Assembly: GCA_028289605.1 (NCBI GenBank) | Contig: JANQON010000008.1 | Location: 60,260-124,259, forward strand | DNA from: Hyphococcus sp. | GTDB taxonomy: Bacteria; Pseudomonadota; Alphaproteobacteria; Caulobacterales; Parvularculaceae | DNA: 64,000 bases | Reading direction: 5' to 3' | Shown here: one piece after another, positions 17,408 to 25,460 of the stretch | Layout: each line of letters begins with the position of its first letter | Position numbering within the stretch: position 1 is the first letter of the stretch | Translations under genes and position numbers: made by a program | The notes under the pieces: model-generated | The model's input: the letters and a program-made list of their open reading frames with translations, nothing else | Databases searched by the model: none | Told to the model about the DNA's origin: nothing

Positions 17408-19158
17408 AGATTCTGGTAGTCGCGAGCCTGACGACGTCTCTATTGAACTTCCGCAGAACCCTGTTGGAAGACTTCGTCGCTGTTCCCGGCGCGGAAGTGG
17501 TCGCCCTGGCGCCGGAACGCGATGACGCGACTTGCGCGGAACTCTCCGCAATGGGCGTCAGATTTCAGCAGATTCCGATGGCGCGCGCGTCGACCAATCC
17601 GATTGGCGATCTGCGGACGTTTGCAGCGCTGGCGGGCGCAATCCGCACCGAGAGACCGGATATCATTATCGCCTATACGCAAAAGCCGATCATCTATGGC
17701 GGCCTCGCCGCCCGTATTTTCGGCCGGGCCCGGTTTTTCGCGTTGCAGAGCGGCCTCGGCTTTGTTTACAGCGCGGAAAACACCAACTCGGCCCTGCGTC
17801 GGTTTGTTTCATTTCTGTACAGACTAGCACTTGCAAAGGCGGAGGCTGTCTTCGTTTTCAACGGCGCCGATCACGCGGACATGCTAACCCACGGCATCAT
17901 CACGTCGCGTCATAAGGTCATTCAGGTCGCGGGCTCCGGCGTCGATCCCCAACGCTACGAGGCGGTCGCCGTTCCAGAGGGTGCGCCAACCTTTCTGTTG
18001 GTCGCACGGATGATGAAGGACAAGGGCCTCTTCGAATTCGCCGAGGCGGCGCGCCAGGTTAAGTCCACGGCGCCTCACGCACAGTTTCAAATTCTCGGTC
18101 CCTACGACGCGAACCCTGCTGGCGTGCAGCCGGCCGATATCGAGAAATGGACGTCGGAGGGGGTCATCGACTATCTCGGCGAGACGAAAGACGTGCGGCC
18201 TTTCCTGGCGCAATCAACAGTGTTTGTCCTTCCCTCATACCACCGCGAAGGTCTGCCCCGATCGATCCTGGAGGCGATGTCGACCGGCCGCGCCATCGTG
18301 ACAACTGACATGCCGGGCTGCCGGGAGACCGTGATAGAAGGCGAGAACGGGTTCATCGTGCCGCCTCAAGACGCTGACGCGCTTGCAAAAGCGATGAAAC
18401 GGTTTGTCGACGAGCCGGAGCTCGCCGCCAAGCTCGGGGCCCGGTCGCGCCGACGGGTGGAAGACACTTTCGACGTTCGTCTCGTCAACGACAAAATCCT
18501 GGGCGCCATGGGCCTTAGCGGCGACGCCCCGCCGGCGCCGGCTCGCCGTCGCGTCTCGCTCGCCGAGCGCGTCTTCGACGTCCTCATCGGCGGGATCGGT
18601 CTCGTCGCTGCAGCGCCGCTGATTGCGCTTGTCGCGATCGCCGTCTTCTTCACCCTGGGCCGTCCGGTGCTCTTTCATCAAAAACGCGCAGGGCGCGATG
18701 GTCGCACTTTTAAACTGGTGAAATTCCGCACCATGTCCAACGAGCGCGATGCGGACGGCGCACTTTTGCCCGATGATCAGCGTCTGTCCGGTTTCGGTCG
18801 GTTGCTGCGCCGCCTGCGCCTCGATGAATTGCCCGAATTGTGGAACATTCTTGTGGGAGAAATGGCGGTGGTCGGCCCGCGGCCGCTGTTGCCGGACGCG
18901 CCGCCCAATCAGGGCGCCGCCGGCGCGGAACGCCTAAGCGCGCGGCCGGGATTAACCGGTTGGGCGCAGGTCAACGGCAACGCCTCGCTCAGCGACGAAG
19001 ACAAACTTCAACTCGATCTCTGGTATGTGCGAAACCGGTCGCTAAAGCTCGACGCTTATATTGTCTTGCGCACCATTCGGGTCGTATTCGAAGGCGAGAA
19101 AATCAACACGGCAAACATCAAGGCGGCATATGAAAGCAATCATCGTCGGAGCTGTTGA
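17404..19158 (+). CDS. Fusion of GT4 glycosyltransferase and initiating phosphoglycosyl transferase
   Basis: 584 aa from a GTG start. Residues 1-370 are a complete GT4 enzyme: QSGLGFVYS (115-123), LLVARMMKDKGLFEFAEAA (198-216) and an EX7E motif (E282, E290) within PSYHREGLPRSILEAMSTG. After a Pro/Ala linker (374-382), residues 385-570 form a monotopic bacterial sugar transferase (PF02397). Its elements are one membrane segment (391-418), FHQKRAGRDGRTFKLVKFRT (424-443), the catalytic Asp-Glu pair D474-E475 in LRLDELPELWNIL, VGPRPLLPD, and RPGLTGWAQVNGN (514-526). The protein thus combines phosphosugar transfer to undecaprenyl phosphate with a glycosyl transfer. In most loci these are separate proteins. 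The gene runs 29 bases into the formyltransferase gene. Confidence 0.92.
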   Translation: MKILVVASLTTSLLNFRRTLLEDFVAVPGAEVVALAPERDDATCAELSAMGVRFQQIPMARASTNPIGDLRTFAALAGAIRTERPDIIIAYTQKPIIYGGLAARIFGRARFFALQSGLGFVYSAENTNSALRRFVSFLYRLALAKAEAVFVFNGADHADMLTHGIITSRHKVIQVAGSGVDPQRYEAVAVPEGAPTFLLVARMMKDKGLFEFAEAARQVKSTAPHAQFQILGPYDANPAGVQPADIEKWTSEGVIDYLGETKDVRPFLAQSTVFVLPSYHREGLPRSILEAMSTGRAIVTTDMPGCRETVIEGENGFIVPPQDADALAKAMKRFVDEPELAAKLGARSRRRVEDTFDVRLVNDKILGAMGLSGDAPPAPARRRVSLAERVFDVLIGGIGLVAAAPLIALVAIAVFFTLGRPVLFHQKRAGRDGRTFKLVKFRTMSNERDADGALLPDDQRLSGFGRLLRRLRLDELPELWNILVGEMAVVGPRPLLPDAPPNQGAAGAERLSARPGLTGWAQVNGNASLSDEDKLQLDLWYVRNRSLKLDAYIVLRTIRVVFEGEKINTANIKAAYESNHRRSC

Positions 19159-20035
19159 AAGCACCCGAATTGCGATCGAAGCTGTCGCCGCATCGCCGGA
19201 CTTTGAACTGACGGCGGTCGTGACGCTGCCCCTCGATCTCGCCGGTCGGCACTCGGATTTCGTTGATCTGCGACCCGCGGCGGGGGCGGCGGGGGCCGCC
19301 GTCATCGAGGCGCCGAACGGCAACGCGCCTGAGGTCGTTGACGCCATCAGCGCCCATGCGCCCGATATTGGTTTTGTTATCGGGTGGTCGCAAATCTGTC
19401 GCGAACCCATGCGCGCGGCGCTCGGCGGGGAGATTGTCGGATATCATCCGGCGCCGTTACCGCGGCTGCGCGGACGCGCCGTTATTCCGTGGACGATCCT
19501 GTTGGACGAGCCCATTACCGCGGCGAGCCTGTTCTGGATCAACGCGGGCGTGGATTCCGGCCCGTTGATCGCCCAACGCTACTTTCATGTCGATCCCGCC
19601 GAAACCGCCACAACCCTCTACGCCAAGCACATGACGGCGCTGCGCGGCGCCCTGGACGAGAGCCTTCCCAAAATCGCCAGCGACACGCCGCCGCGCATCG
19701 TTCAGGACGAACGGTGCGCCACGTGGTGCGCGAAACGCGTTCCCACCGACGGCGAGATCGACTGGCGCGCTCCGGCGGCTGACGTCGAGCGCCTGATACG
19801 CGCCACGACGCGGCCTTATCCCGGCGCCAGAACGAAGCATAAAGACTCCCAAATCGTCCTCTGGAATGCGAACCTGTGGCCCGAAGCGCCCCGTCACGCG
19901 GCCATTCCCGGGCAAGTCATCGTAATCAATGACGAAGGCTTCGCCGTGCAATGCGGCGACGGCGCGGTGTGGATCGACGACTGGTCCGCGCCTGAAGACG
20001 CAAAACTAAGAGCGCACATTATTTTTTCATCCTAA
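19130..20035 (+). CDS. Formyltransferase (methionyl-tRNA/sugar N-formyltransferase-like)
   Basis: 301 aa from the ATG at 19130; the frame stays open to 19061, but homology starts at MKAIIVGAVEST. The N-terminal half resembles folate-dependent formyltransferases: IGFVIGWSQICREPM, VGYHPAPLPRLRGRAVIPWT (catalytic-type His106) and NAGVDSGPLIAQRY (Asp142). The C-terminal part (about 205-295) is OB-fold-like. The Asn that normally sits two residues before the catalytic His is Gly104. Subfamilies with a G-x-H-P motif exist, so this need not mean inactivity. The inferred role is N-formylation of an amino sugar made by the DegT aminotransferase or freed by the PIG-L deacetylase encoded next. It overlaps the end of the fusion gene. 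Confidence 0.85.
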   Translation: MKAIIVGAVESTRIAIEAVAASPDFELTAVVTLPLDLAGRHSDFVDLRPAAGAAGAAVIEAPNGNAPEVVDAISAHAPDIGFVIGWSQICREPMRAALGGEIVGYHPAPLPRLRGRAVIPWTILLDEPITAASLFWINAGVDSGPLIAQRYFHVDPAETATTLYAKHMTALRGALDESLPKIASDTPPRIVQDERCATWCAKRVPTDGEIDWRAPAADVERLIRATTRPYPGARTKHKDSQIVLWNANLWPEAPRHAAIPGQVIVINDEGFAVQCGDGAVWIDDWSAPEDAKLRAHIIFSS

Positions 20036-20071
20036 CGGCGTATAACGACAAGAAAGCAGAGGCGAAGAACA

Positions 20072-20755
20072 ATGCGCGTACTCGTAGTCGCTCCTCACGC
20101 AGACGACGAAACCCTCGGCATGGGGGGCACGATCGCCCGTCTTGCAACGGAAGGGCACGATGTGCGCGTCGCGCTCATGACCGGTCCCGGCGAAAGCGGC
20201 GAACACCCCTTCCTCCCCGCAGACGGGTTTAAGGAAGTCCGCGCCGAGTTCAGCAAAGCGCTTGATGTTCTCGGCGTTGCCGAAAAGATTGTCTGCGACT
20301 TGCCGGCTGTGCTCGTTGAAAAGGAGCCTATTCACGTCGTCAATGACATCACCAAGAAAGTCGTCGAGCAGGTCCAGCCGGAACGGCTTTATCTTCCGTT
20401 TCCCTTTGATCTCCATCGCGATCATCGCCAGTTGTTTTATTCCTTCAGCGTCCACGCCCGCGCCTATCTGACGCTCGGCCAAAACATCAAAGAGATCTAT
20501 TGCTACGAAACACCCTCCGAAACACACTTGTCCGCGCCGTATCTGGAGCCCGCTTTCACGCCCAACGCGTATGTCGACATTTCCGGTTTCCTCGATACGA
20601 AACTCAAGGCGCTGAAGTGTTATGAAAGCCAGGCGCAGGCGGCGCCGCTGCCGCGGTCGCCGGTCGCCATCGAGGCGCTTGCCAGGCTGCGCGGCTCTCA
20701 GGTCGGCGTCGCTGCAGCCGAGGCTTTCGTCATCGTTCGAAAGAACGAGCTCTAG
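20072..20755 (+). CDS. PIG-L/LmbE family deacetylase
   Basis: 227 aa. The N-terminus VLVVAPHADDETLGMGG carries the zinc-binding PHxDDE motif (H9, D11, D12, E13), and the later LHRDHRQLFYSF matches the second metal-binding HxDH motif. The family removes acetyl groups from N-acetylated sugars or similar substrates. AGAGG lies 9 bases before the ATG. It is the last gene of the rightward run, 36 bases after the formyltransferase. Its stop lies only 6 bases from the stop of the convergent HAD gene. Confidence 0.92.
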   Translation: MRVLVVAPHADDETLGMGGTIARLATEGHDVRVALMTGPGESGEHPFLPADGFKEVRAEFSKALDVLGVAEKIVCDLPAVLVEKEPIHVVNDITKKVVEQVQPERLYLPFPFDLHRDHRQLFYSFSVHARAYLTLGQNIKEIYCYETPSETHLSAPYLEPAFTPNAYVDISGFLDTKLKALKCYESQAQAAPLPRSPVAIEALARLRGSQVGVAAAEAFVIVRKNEL

Positions 20756-20761
20756 CGCGTT

Positions 20762-21427
20762 TCAGCGATCGGACGCGACGCCGGAAATCAAATCAGCCAG
20801 TTCATCTAACGCAGCAACAGTGCGTTGCGGGCGCCATTCAGCAGGCGTTTCGATCGACTGAGCATGAATGCCGCGGCCGTTGTGAAGGCGCATGACGCTG
20901 AGCCATCCCAGCCGATTGGGCGTGGCGAAGTCCTTGCTGGGATTGTCGCCCACATAGACGCAGCGCGCGCCGGGAAACGCTTCGATTACCGGCCGATAAA
21001 TGGCTTCGTCGGGCTTCGCAGCTCCGACTTCTTCGGAGACAGCGATCACCGTCGCATCCGTCAGCGACAACGCCTTAATCTTGCACCGCTGCGTCACGCT
21101 CCGCCCATTGGTGACGATAGAAAACGCCAGACCGCGTTCGCGTATTTGGCTCAACAATACCGCCGCATCGGGCAACAGCGAGATGGTCGGCGCATGCGCA
21201 CGCATGTCTTCAATCATCTTTTGTTTGTCGTGGTCGCCGATTCCGACTTGCCGGCACAAAACGCCGATGGGGTCGCGCTCGCCTTTGTCGAACGAGGTCT
21301 CCAGAGCGTCTTTTGCGCTTGGGCGCCCCAGCGCCGCCGCCACCCACGCGAAACAGGAACTTACATAGTCCCGTTCAAGATACAGCGTATCATCAAGGTC
21401 GAATGCGAACGCGACGGGTTTCGTCAT
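20762..21427 (-). CDS. HAD superfamily hydrolase
   Basis: 221 aa. Motif I FAFDLDDTLYLERDY (nucleophile D10, acid D12), motif II SIVTNGRS, motif III Lys in AAKPDEAIYRPVIEAF and motif IV VYVGDNPSKDFATPNRLGW are all present. It probably dephosphorylates a sugar phosphate or related intermediate. Its ATG overlaps the ATP-grasp stop (ATGA, 21424-21427), so the two are translationally coupled. It is convergent with the PIG-L gene. Confidence 0.92.
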   Translation of the reverse strand: MTKPVAFAFDLDDTLYLERDYVSSCFAWVAAALGRPSAKDALETSFDKGERDPIGVLCRQVGIGDHDKQKMIEDMRAHAPTISLLPDAAVLLSQIRERGLAFSIVTNGRSVTQRCKIKALSLTDATVIAVSEEVGAAKPDEAIYRPVIEAFPGARCVYVGDNPSKDFATPNRLGWLSVMRLHNGRGIHAQSIETPAEWRPQRTVAALDELADLISGVASDR

Positions 21428-22386
21428 TCGGGCAAAACGATGACTTCATCATCGTAGCGCAGCATCAAGGCGCCGTCCCGCCACTCATGGAACAGCGGCG
21501 CATCGCCGCCCTCGATGTATTCCGTGATCAACCAGTCCTGGAAATCGGCGCCGGCGCAGCGGCTCAGCGGGTACCCGCCGCCAAAGCGCGCGTTGATTTC
21601 ATTGAAGATCATGTCGCCGCCGCCGCGGGGCCGAAAGAGCTGCAAGGTCAGCGTTCCGCGGGCGCCGTCGAGCGCGCCAAGCTTTTCGAACAGGAGCGGC
21701 ACGATATCGTTCTTGCAGGTCTGCGCCTTGGCCACTTCGCCGCCGCGGACTTCGATGCGTTTGCGCGGCACGACGCATTTTAAAGCGCCGTTCCGATCAT
21801 AATAGAGATCGCATGTGAACTCATCATATGCGTCGTGATCGATATACTCGCAGAAGATATTCCGTTCATTGGCGAAAACGGCCGGCGGCAGGTCGTCGGC
21901 CGTTCGCGCCAGCATGGCCCCGGCGCTGAGCGATCCGTCATAGGGCTTCACAAAAACCGGATAGGTCAGTGCGTCGCGCGGCATGAGCGCGGGCGTTTTG
22001 AGGTCATACCCATTAAAAAAGTCCGCGGTTGTTCGCTTGTCGGCAAATGTATCGATCAATGCCCCGGTGCTGACGACCAGGTGAACGCCTTCGCTGGCGA
22101 ACTCGTCCTTGAGCGCGGCGAGGACAGGCAATTCGGTGTCAATCGTCGGGACAACCAGGCCGATATCCTGTTCGCGACAAAGCCGCAGAAGCGCGTCCTT
22201 ATATTCAGGTCCATCGACGCGCGGCAATGGAAACGCCGCTTCTGTGCTGTGACAGGCGGCGCTGAGATCCGGACGCAGATCGGCTGCAAAGACACGCACG
22301 CCGTTGCGTTTCGACGCCGCTTCCTGGAACCCGCGCAGCAGCGAAACCCGTCGGCCGGCCGACAATAAGAGTACATTACGCGCCAT
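21424..22386 (-). CDS. ATP-grasp domain protein (CarB-like)
   Basis: 320 aa. The N-terminus NVLLLSAGRRVSLLRGFQEA is the pre-ATP-grasp fold seen in carbamoyl-phosphate-synthase-large-subunit-like proteins of polysaccharide loci. VVPTIDTELPVLAALKDEF, TYPVFVKPYDGSLSAGAML (ATP-binding Lys and glycine loop) and MIFNEINARFGGGYPLS (metal-binding Glu/Asn) follow the family pattern. It probably forms an amide or ester bond using an acyl phosphate; the substrate is unknown. A GGGGGA lies 7 bases before the ATG. The HAD partner follows with a 4-base overlap, a pairing often seen near PIG-L genes. Confidence 0.88.
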   Translation of the reverse strand: MARNVLLLSAGRRVSLLRGFQEAASKRNGVRVFAADLRPDLSAACHSTEAAFPLPRVDGPEYKDALLRLCREQDIGLVVPTIDTELPVLAALKDEFASEGVHLVVSTGALIDTFADKRTTADFFNGYDLKTPALMPRDALTYPVFVKPYDGSLSAGAMLARTADDLPPAVFANERNIFCEYIDHDAYDEFTCDLYYDRNGALKCVVPRKRIEVRGGEVAKAQTCKNDIVPLLFEKLGALDGARGTLTLQLFRPRGGGDMIFNEINARFGGGYPLSRCAGADFQDWLITEYIEGGDAPLFHEWRDGALMLRYDDEVIVLPE

Positions 22387-22460
22387 CTAAGCGTCCCCCG
22401 ACAGCGGGCCGCACCCGCCCGCGCATTGCAGCGTCGCCAGTATCTTCCGCATGACCGCCT

Positions 22461-23705
22461 TTAGGACTGTTTCCGCATGGCTAGCAAGGTGGGCATAAGC
22501 GCCAAAAAGGGCGGGATCATCCAGATTCGGGCGTACATATGCGACGATGCAATGGAAAACACCAGAAACGCCGCCAAGACAGACAGAGCGAGCGCGCGCT
22601 CTAGCCGGAACCGCGATTTGCCTGCAAACGCAACGAGGAACATGACGGCGATCATGCCCAGCCAGCCCGCCAGCGCCAAAAAACCGCCCTCCACCCACAA
22701 TAACAAGTGGCTGTTATGCACCGGCGCTCCATGCACGCTGATTTCCCGGTACCGATCGACGCCAATACCGATAAAAGTATTCTCCCGAGCAAACTGCCAC
22801 GATTCCTTGATCAACTCGAACCGGCTCGAAAAGGTGCCGGCGCTTTCAATGTCCTGTACTTCGATTGCGGATGCGACGCGATTTTCAAAGGCGCGCGGCA
22901 GCGGCGGCTCCAGAATAAGGACCATCGCGACCGCGATCAGGGCCGCGCCCACATGGCGCAGTTTGACGCGCATGCCGCCGAGCATAATGAAGGCGCCGGC
23001 GCTCACGATCGCCGTCGCCAAGCCGGTGTTGGACGCGGTAAAGATAAGAGCGGCGAACAAAACCCCCGCCGCCGGATAAAACGCCAGCGCCGGTATCAGT
23101 CTCGCCGACCGGAGATAGTAAAGGATCGGCAGCGTCATACAGATCACGGCGGCGTGTCGGTTCGGATTGCCGACAAATGCGCCCCAGCGACCCCCGCCGG
23201 AGTAGAATTTCGTACCCAAAAACAGCAGCCGCTCATAATCGCCGCCGTAATAAAGGAAAATCCCATAGGCGATCACTTCCATGAAGACGACGCCGGCGAC
23301 AAAAGCGATGGCCAGCATTCGCCATCGCGCGGGGGACCGGACAAACAGCAGCATTGGCAAAAGAATGTAGCAGGCGGCGAATTGCAGCGTTGCTTGCCAC
23401 CACGCCGACTCTGCGCCGTTGAGCAGCGAACTCACAAACAGGGCCCCAATCATGACGGCGAAAGACAAGTGCCAAGCCGGCGTCAGCGAGCCGAAATAGT
23501 TGAGGGGCAGTCCCCTTGCGAAAACGACTAAAACGGCGGCCGCCACATAGACGAGGTCGGAATAGGTGAAAAGCAGCTCGGTAGGTCGGAACTCCTGGAA
23601 ACTCGCGAGGAACGTCGCCGCCAAGATGAGAAAATACGACGCCTGCACGCCGACCGGCCGTCTGGCCGCCGCGTTCTGTCCGTAATAAGGCGTCGCCGCT
23701 CTCAT
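22461..23705 (-). CDS. O-antigen ligase / Wzy-like polymerase
   Basis: 414 aa from the ATG at 23705, which has AGGCGGGG about 6 bases upstream. A TTG at 23747 would add 14 residues and lacks a ribosome-binding site. There are about ten to twelve hydrophobic helices. The periplasmic-loop signature near the C-terminus, HGAPVHNSHLLLWVEGGFLA, followed by a Gly-rich helix, is typical of the Wzy_C/O-antigen ligase family (PF04932). It should polymerise or ligate lipid-linked repeat units in the periplasm. It heads the leftward ligase / ATP-grasp / HAD unit, 74 bases before the ATP-grasp gene. Confidence 0.88.
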   Translation of the reverse strand: MRAATPYYGQNAAARRPVGVQASYFLILAATFLASFQEFRPTELLFTYSDLVYVAAAVLVVFARGLPLNYFGSLTPAWHLSFAVMIGALFVSSLLNGAESAWWQATLQFAACYILLPMLLFVRSPARWRMLAIAFVAGVVFMEVIAYGIFLYYGGDYERLLFLGTKFYSGGGRWGAFVGNPNRHAAVICMTLPILYYLRSARLIPALAFYPAAGVLFAALIFTASNTGLATAIVSAGAFIMLGGMRVKLRHVGAALIAVAMVLILEPPLPRAFENRVASAIEVQDIESAGTFSSRFELIKESWQFARENTFIGIGVDRYREISVHGAPVHNSHLLLWVEGGFLALAGWLGMIAVMFLVAFAGKSRFRLERALALSVLAAFLVFSIASSHMYARIWMIPPFLALMPTLLAMRKQS

Positions 23706-24077
23706 GATTTCCCCGCCTGCCTCTTTCCCGATGATTACACGCGACAATTCTCGCTTCTATGTAAATTAATCGGGCGATTTAATGGTAGTTTCCCGCCTTT
23801 TGTCCGTCAAACGAAGCTTTGTCTAACAGTTTCACCTCAAGGTTGAATTGGCGCGTTCGGCGACGCCGCCGAACGGCGCCCCGTCGCCGCCTAACGCTTG
23901 ATATATCGCGCCAATTCCGGCAGTTTCCGGTCAGGTTGAGCGCCCTTCCATATGACGGGCGATTCGATGATGGGGGAGCTTCCGCGGTCAGGGGATGAAG
24001 TTTGCGTGTTCGCGCCGCCGGCGCCCCTGCGTCCGGATAATTTGAATGCAGATCGATATGGTTAAGATTGGCCGGTA
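23706..24077. other. Divergent intergenic region
   Basis: 372 bases between the leftward polymerase gene and the rightward epimerase gene. The small ORFs across it have no recognisable features. It should hold both promoters. I see no clear hairpin terminator or strong promoter consensus. Confidence 0.4.
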
Positions 24078-25067
24078 ATGATGACGACACAATGCGTATT
24101 TTTGACGGGCGCTGCAGGTTTTATCGGCTTTCATGTCGCGAATGCGCTGCTCGAACGAGGCGTAAGGGTCATCGGCGTCGACAATCTTAACGATTACTAT
24201 CCGCCCGCGTTGAAACAGGCTCGGCTCAACCAACTTCAGAAACACGCCGATTTTTCGTTTCATACCGTCGATATCGCTGACCATGAAGCGCTCGGCGCCG
24301 TTGCGGATGTCGACCAGGCTGATGCGGTCATACACCTCGCGGCGCAGGCCGGCGTCCGCTACTCCCTGGAAAATCCGTTCGCTTACGCCGCGTCTAATCT
24401 GGTCGGGCATCTTTCGATTCTGGAATTGGTGCGACACGCGCCGCGCCGGCCGCGCCTCGTCTACGCATCGTCCAGTTCCGTCTACGGCGCCAACACCAAA
24501 GTGCCGTTCAGTGAAAGCGATCCTGTCACGGCGCCTGTTTCATTGTACGCGGCGACGAAACGAGCCGATGAGTTGATGTCAGAGGCCTATTCGCGCCTTT
24601 ATGGCCTCCAGATGATCGGTCTGCGCTTTTTCACGGTCTATGGTCCTTGGGGTCGGCCCGACATGGCCTATTGGTCGTTTGCGGACAATATTTTCGGCGG
24701 CCGACCCATTCGCGTTTTCAACAACGGCGATCTTGAACGCGACTTCACCTATATTGATGACATCGTCTCCGGCGTTATCGCAACAGCGCTGGACCCGTTC
24801 AAGCCGCAGGGCGACGTTCAACACCGCGTCTATAACATCGGCAACAACCGACCGGTAAAACTCATGCGGTTCATCGAGGTTCTGGAGGAAGCGATCGGCA
24901 AGACCGCAGAAAAAACTTTCGAACCCATGCAGCCCGGCGACGTCTACGCCACATTCGCCGATATTGACGCCATTAGCGCCGACTACGGCTTTGCGCCGAC
25001 AACGACTCTTGAAGAGGGCATCCCCAAGTTCATCGAATGGTTCCGCGCCCATCGAGGCGAATTCTAA
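24078..25067 (+). CDS. UDP-glucuronate 4-epimerase family NAD-dependent epimerase
   Basis: 329 aa extended short-chain dehydrogenase. FLTGAAGFIGFHVANALLE (GxxGxxG, 11-17), VIGVDNLNDYYPPALKQARL (32-51, typical of UDP-glucuronate 4-epimerases such as CapI/LpsL), YASSSSVYGAN, YAATKRADELM (Y157, K161) and GPWGRPDMAYWSFADNI (189-205). It should interconvert UDP-glucuronate and UDP-galacturonate, giving uronic acid for the polymer. It is monocistronic and separated from the polymerase gene by a divergent promoter region. Confidence 0.92.
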   Translation: MMTTQCVFLTGAAGFIGFHVANALLERGVRVIGVDNLNDYYPPALKQARLNQLQKHADFSFHTVDIADHEALGAVADVDQADAVIHLAAQAGVRYSLENPFAYAASNLVGHLSILELVRHAPRRPRLVYASSSSVYGANTKVPFSESDPVTAPVSLYAATKRADELMSEAYSRLYGLQMIGLRFFTVYGPWGRPDMAYWSFADNIFGGRPIRVFNNGDLERDFTYIDDIVSGVIATALDPFKPQGDVQHRVYNIGNNRPVKLMRFIEVLEEAIGKTAEKTFEPMQPGDVYATFADIDAISADYGFAPTTTLEEGIPKFIEWFRAHRGEF

Positions 25068-25365
25068 ACTCCGGAATAAGACTCCATAGCGAGTTTAGCG
25101 GCGGCGCAACCGATTTCCATAACGGGAACGCAGCTATACTGAACAGCGCCCGTCGATTCGCCGCAGGGATCCCGCATTTTTCCAGACTGCGACTGACAAC
25201 CGGAGACAGCTGATCGGATCTCTCTTCGCCGTTTCCTCCGTAAGCATGCCGCGCCAGTCCGTATACGGTCGTTTCAGATTGTCATTGACGCCTTTTTTGA
25301 GGACGCGCTGTTTATGAACGCGTCGATTCCAGCGTGACTAACGGAGGCCGGCCGCCGCACGCAAT

Positions 25366-25407
25366 AAACAAAAATGGAGCCGTAGTCGCGGCAGCGACTA
25401 CGGCTCC
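25366..25407 (-). terminator. Rho-independent terminator
   Basis: A perfect 14-bp stem with a 4-base loop, followed on the minus strand by A then TTTTT-G-TTT. No minus-strand protein gene lies immediately upstream, which is why a small RNA is proposed. Confidence 0.75.
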
Positions 25408-25460
25408 GCTTCACCCGTTGTAGTCTTTGGGGGGAGAGGTAACTACAACAGGACGAAGAT
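25368..25460 (-). ncRNA. Candidate small RNA with C-rich loop and intrinsic terminator
   Basis: Read on the minus strand, an 8-bp stem (25449-25442 with 25424-25417) carries a 17-base loop containing CCTCTCCCCCC. It is followed within 9 bases by a perfect 14-bp terminator stem (25407-25394 with 25389-25376) and then ATTTTTGTTT. A C-rich loop complementary to Shine-Dalgarno sequences followed by a terminator is the layout of known alphaproteobacterial sRNA families with CCUCC-type loops. That comparison is by shape, not by homology search. The 5' end is not determined. Confidence 0.5.

Noticed and set aside
21835..22368. Plus-strand ORF of 177 codons
   Set aside because: It lies antisense within the ATP-grasp gene, which has clear family motifs.
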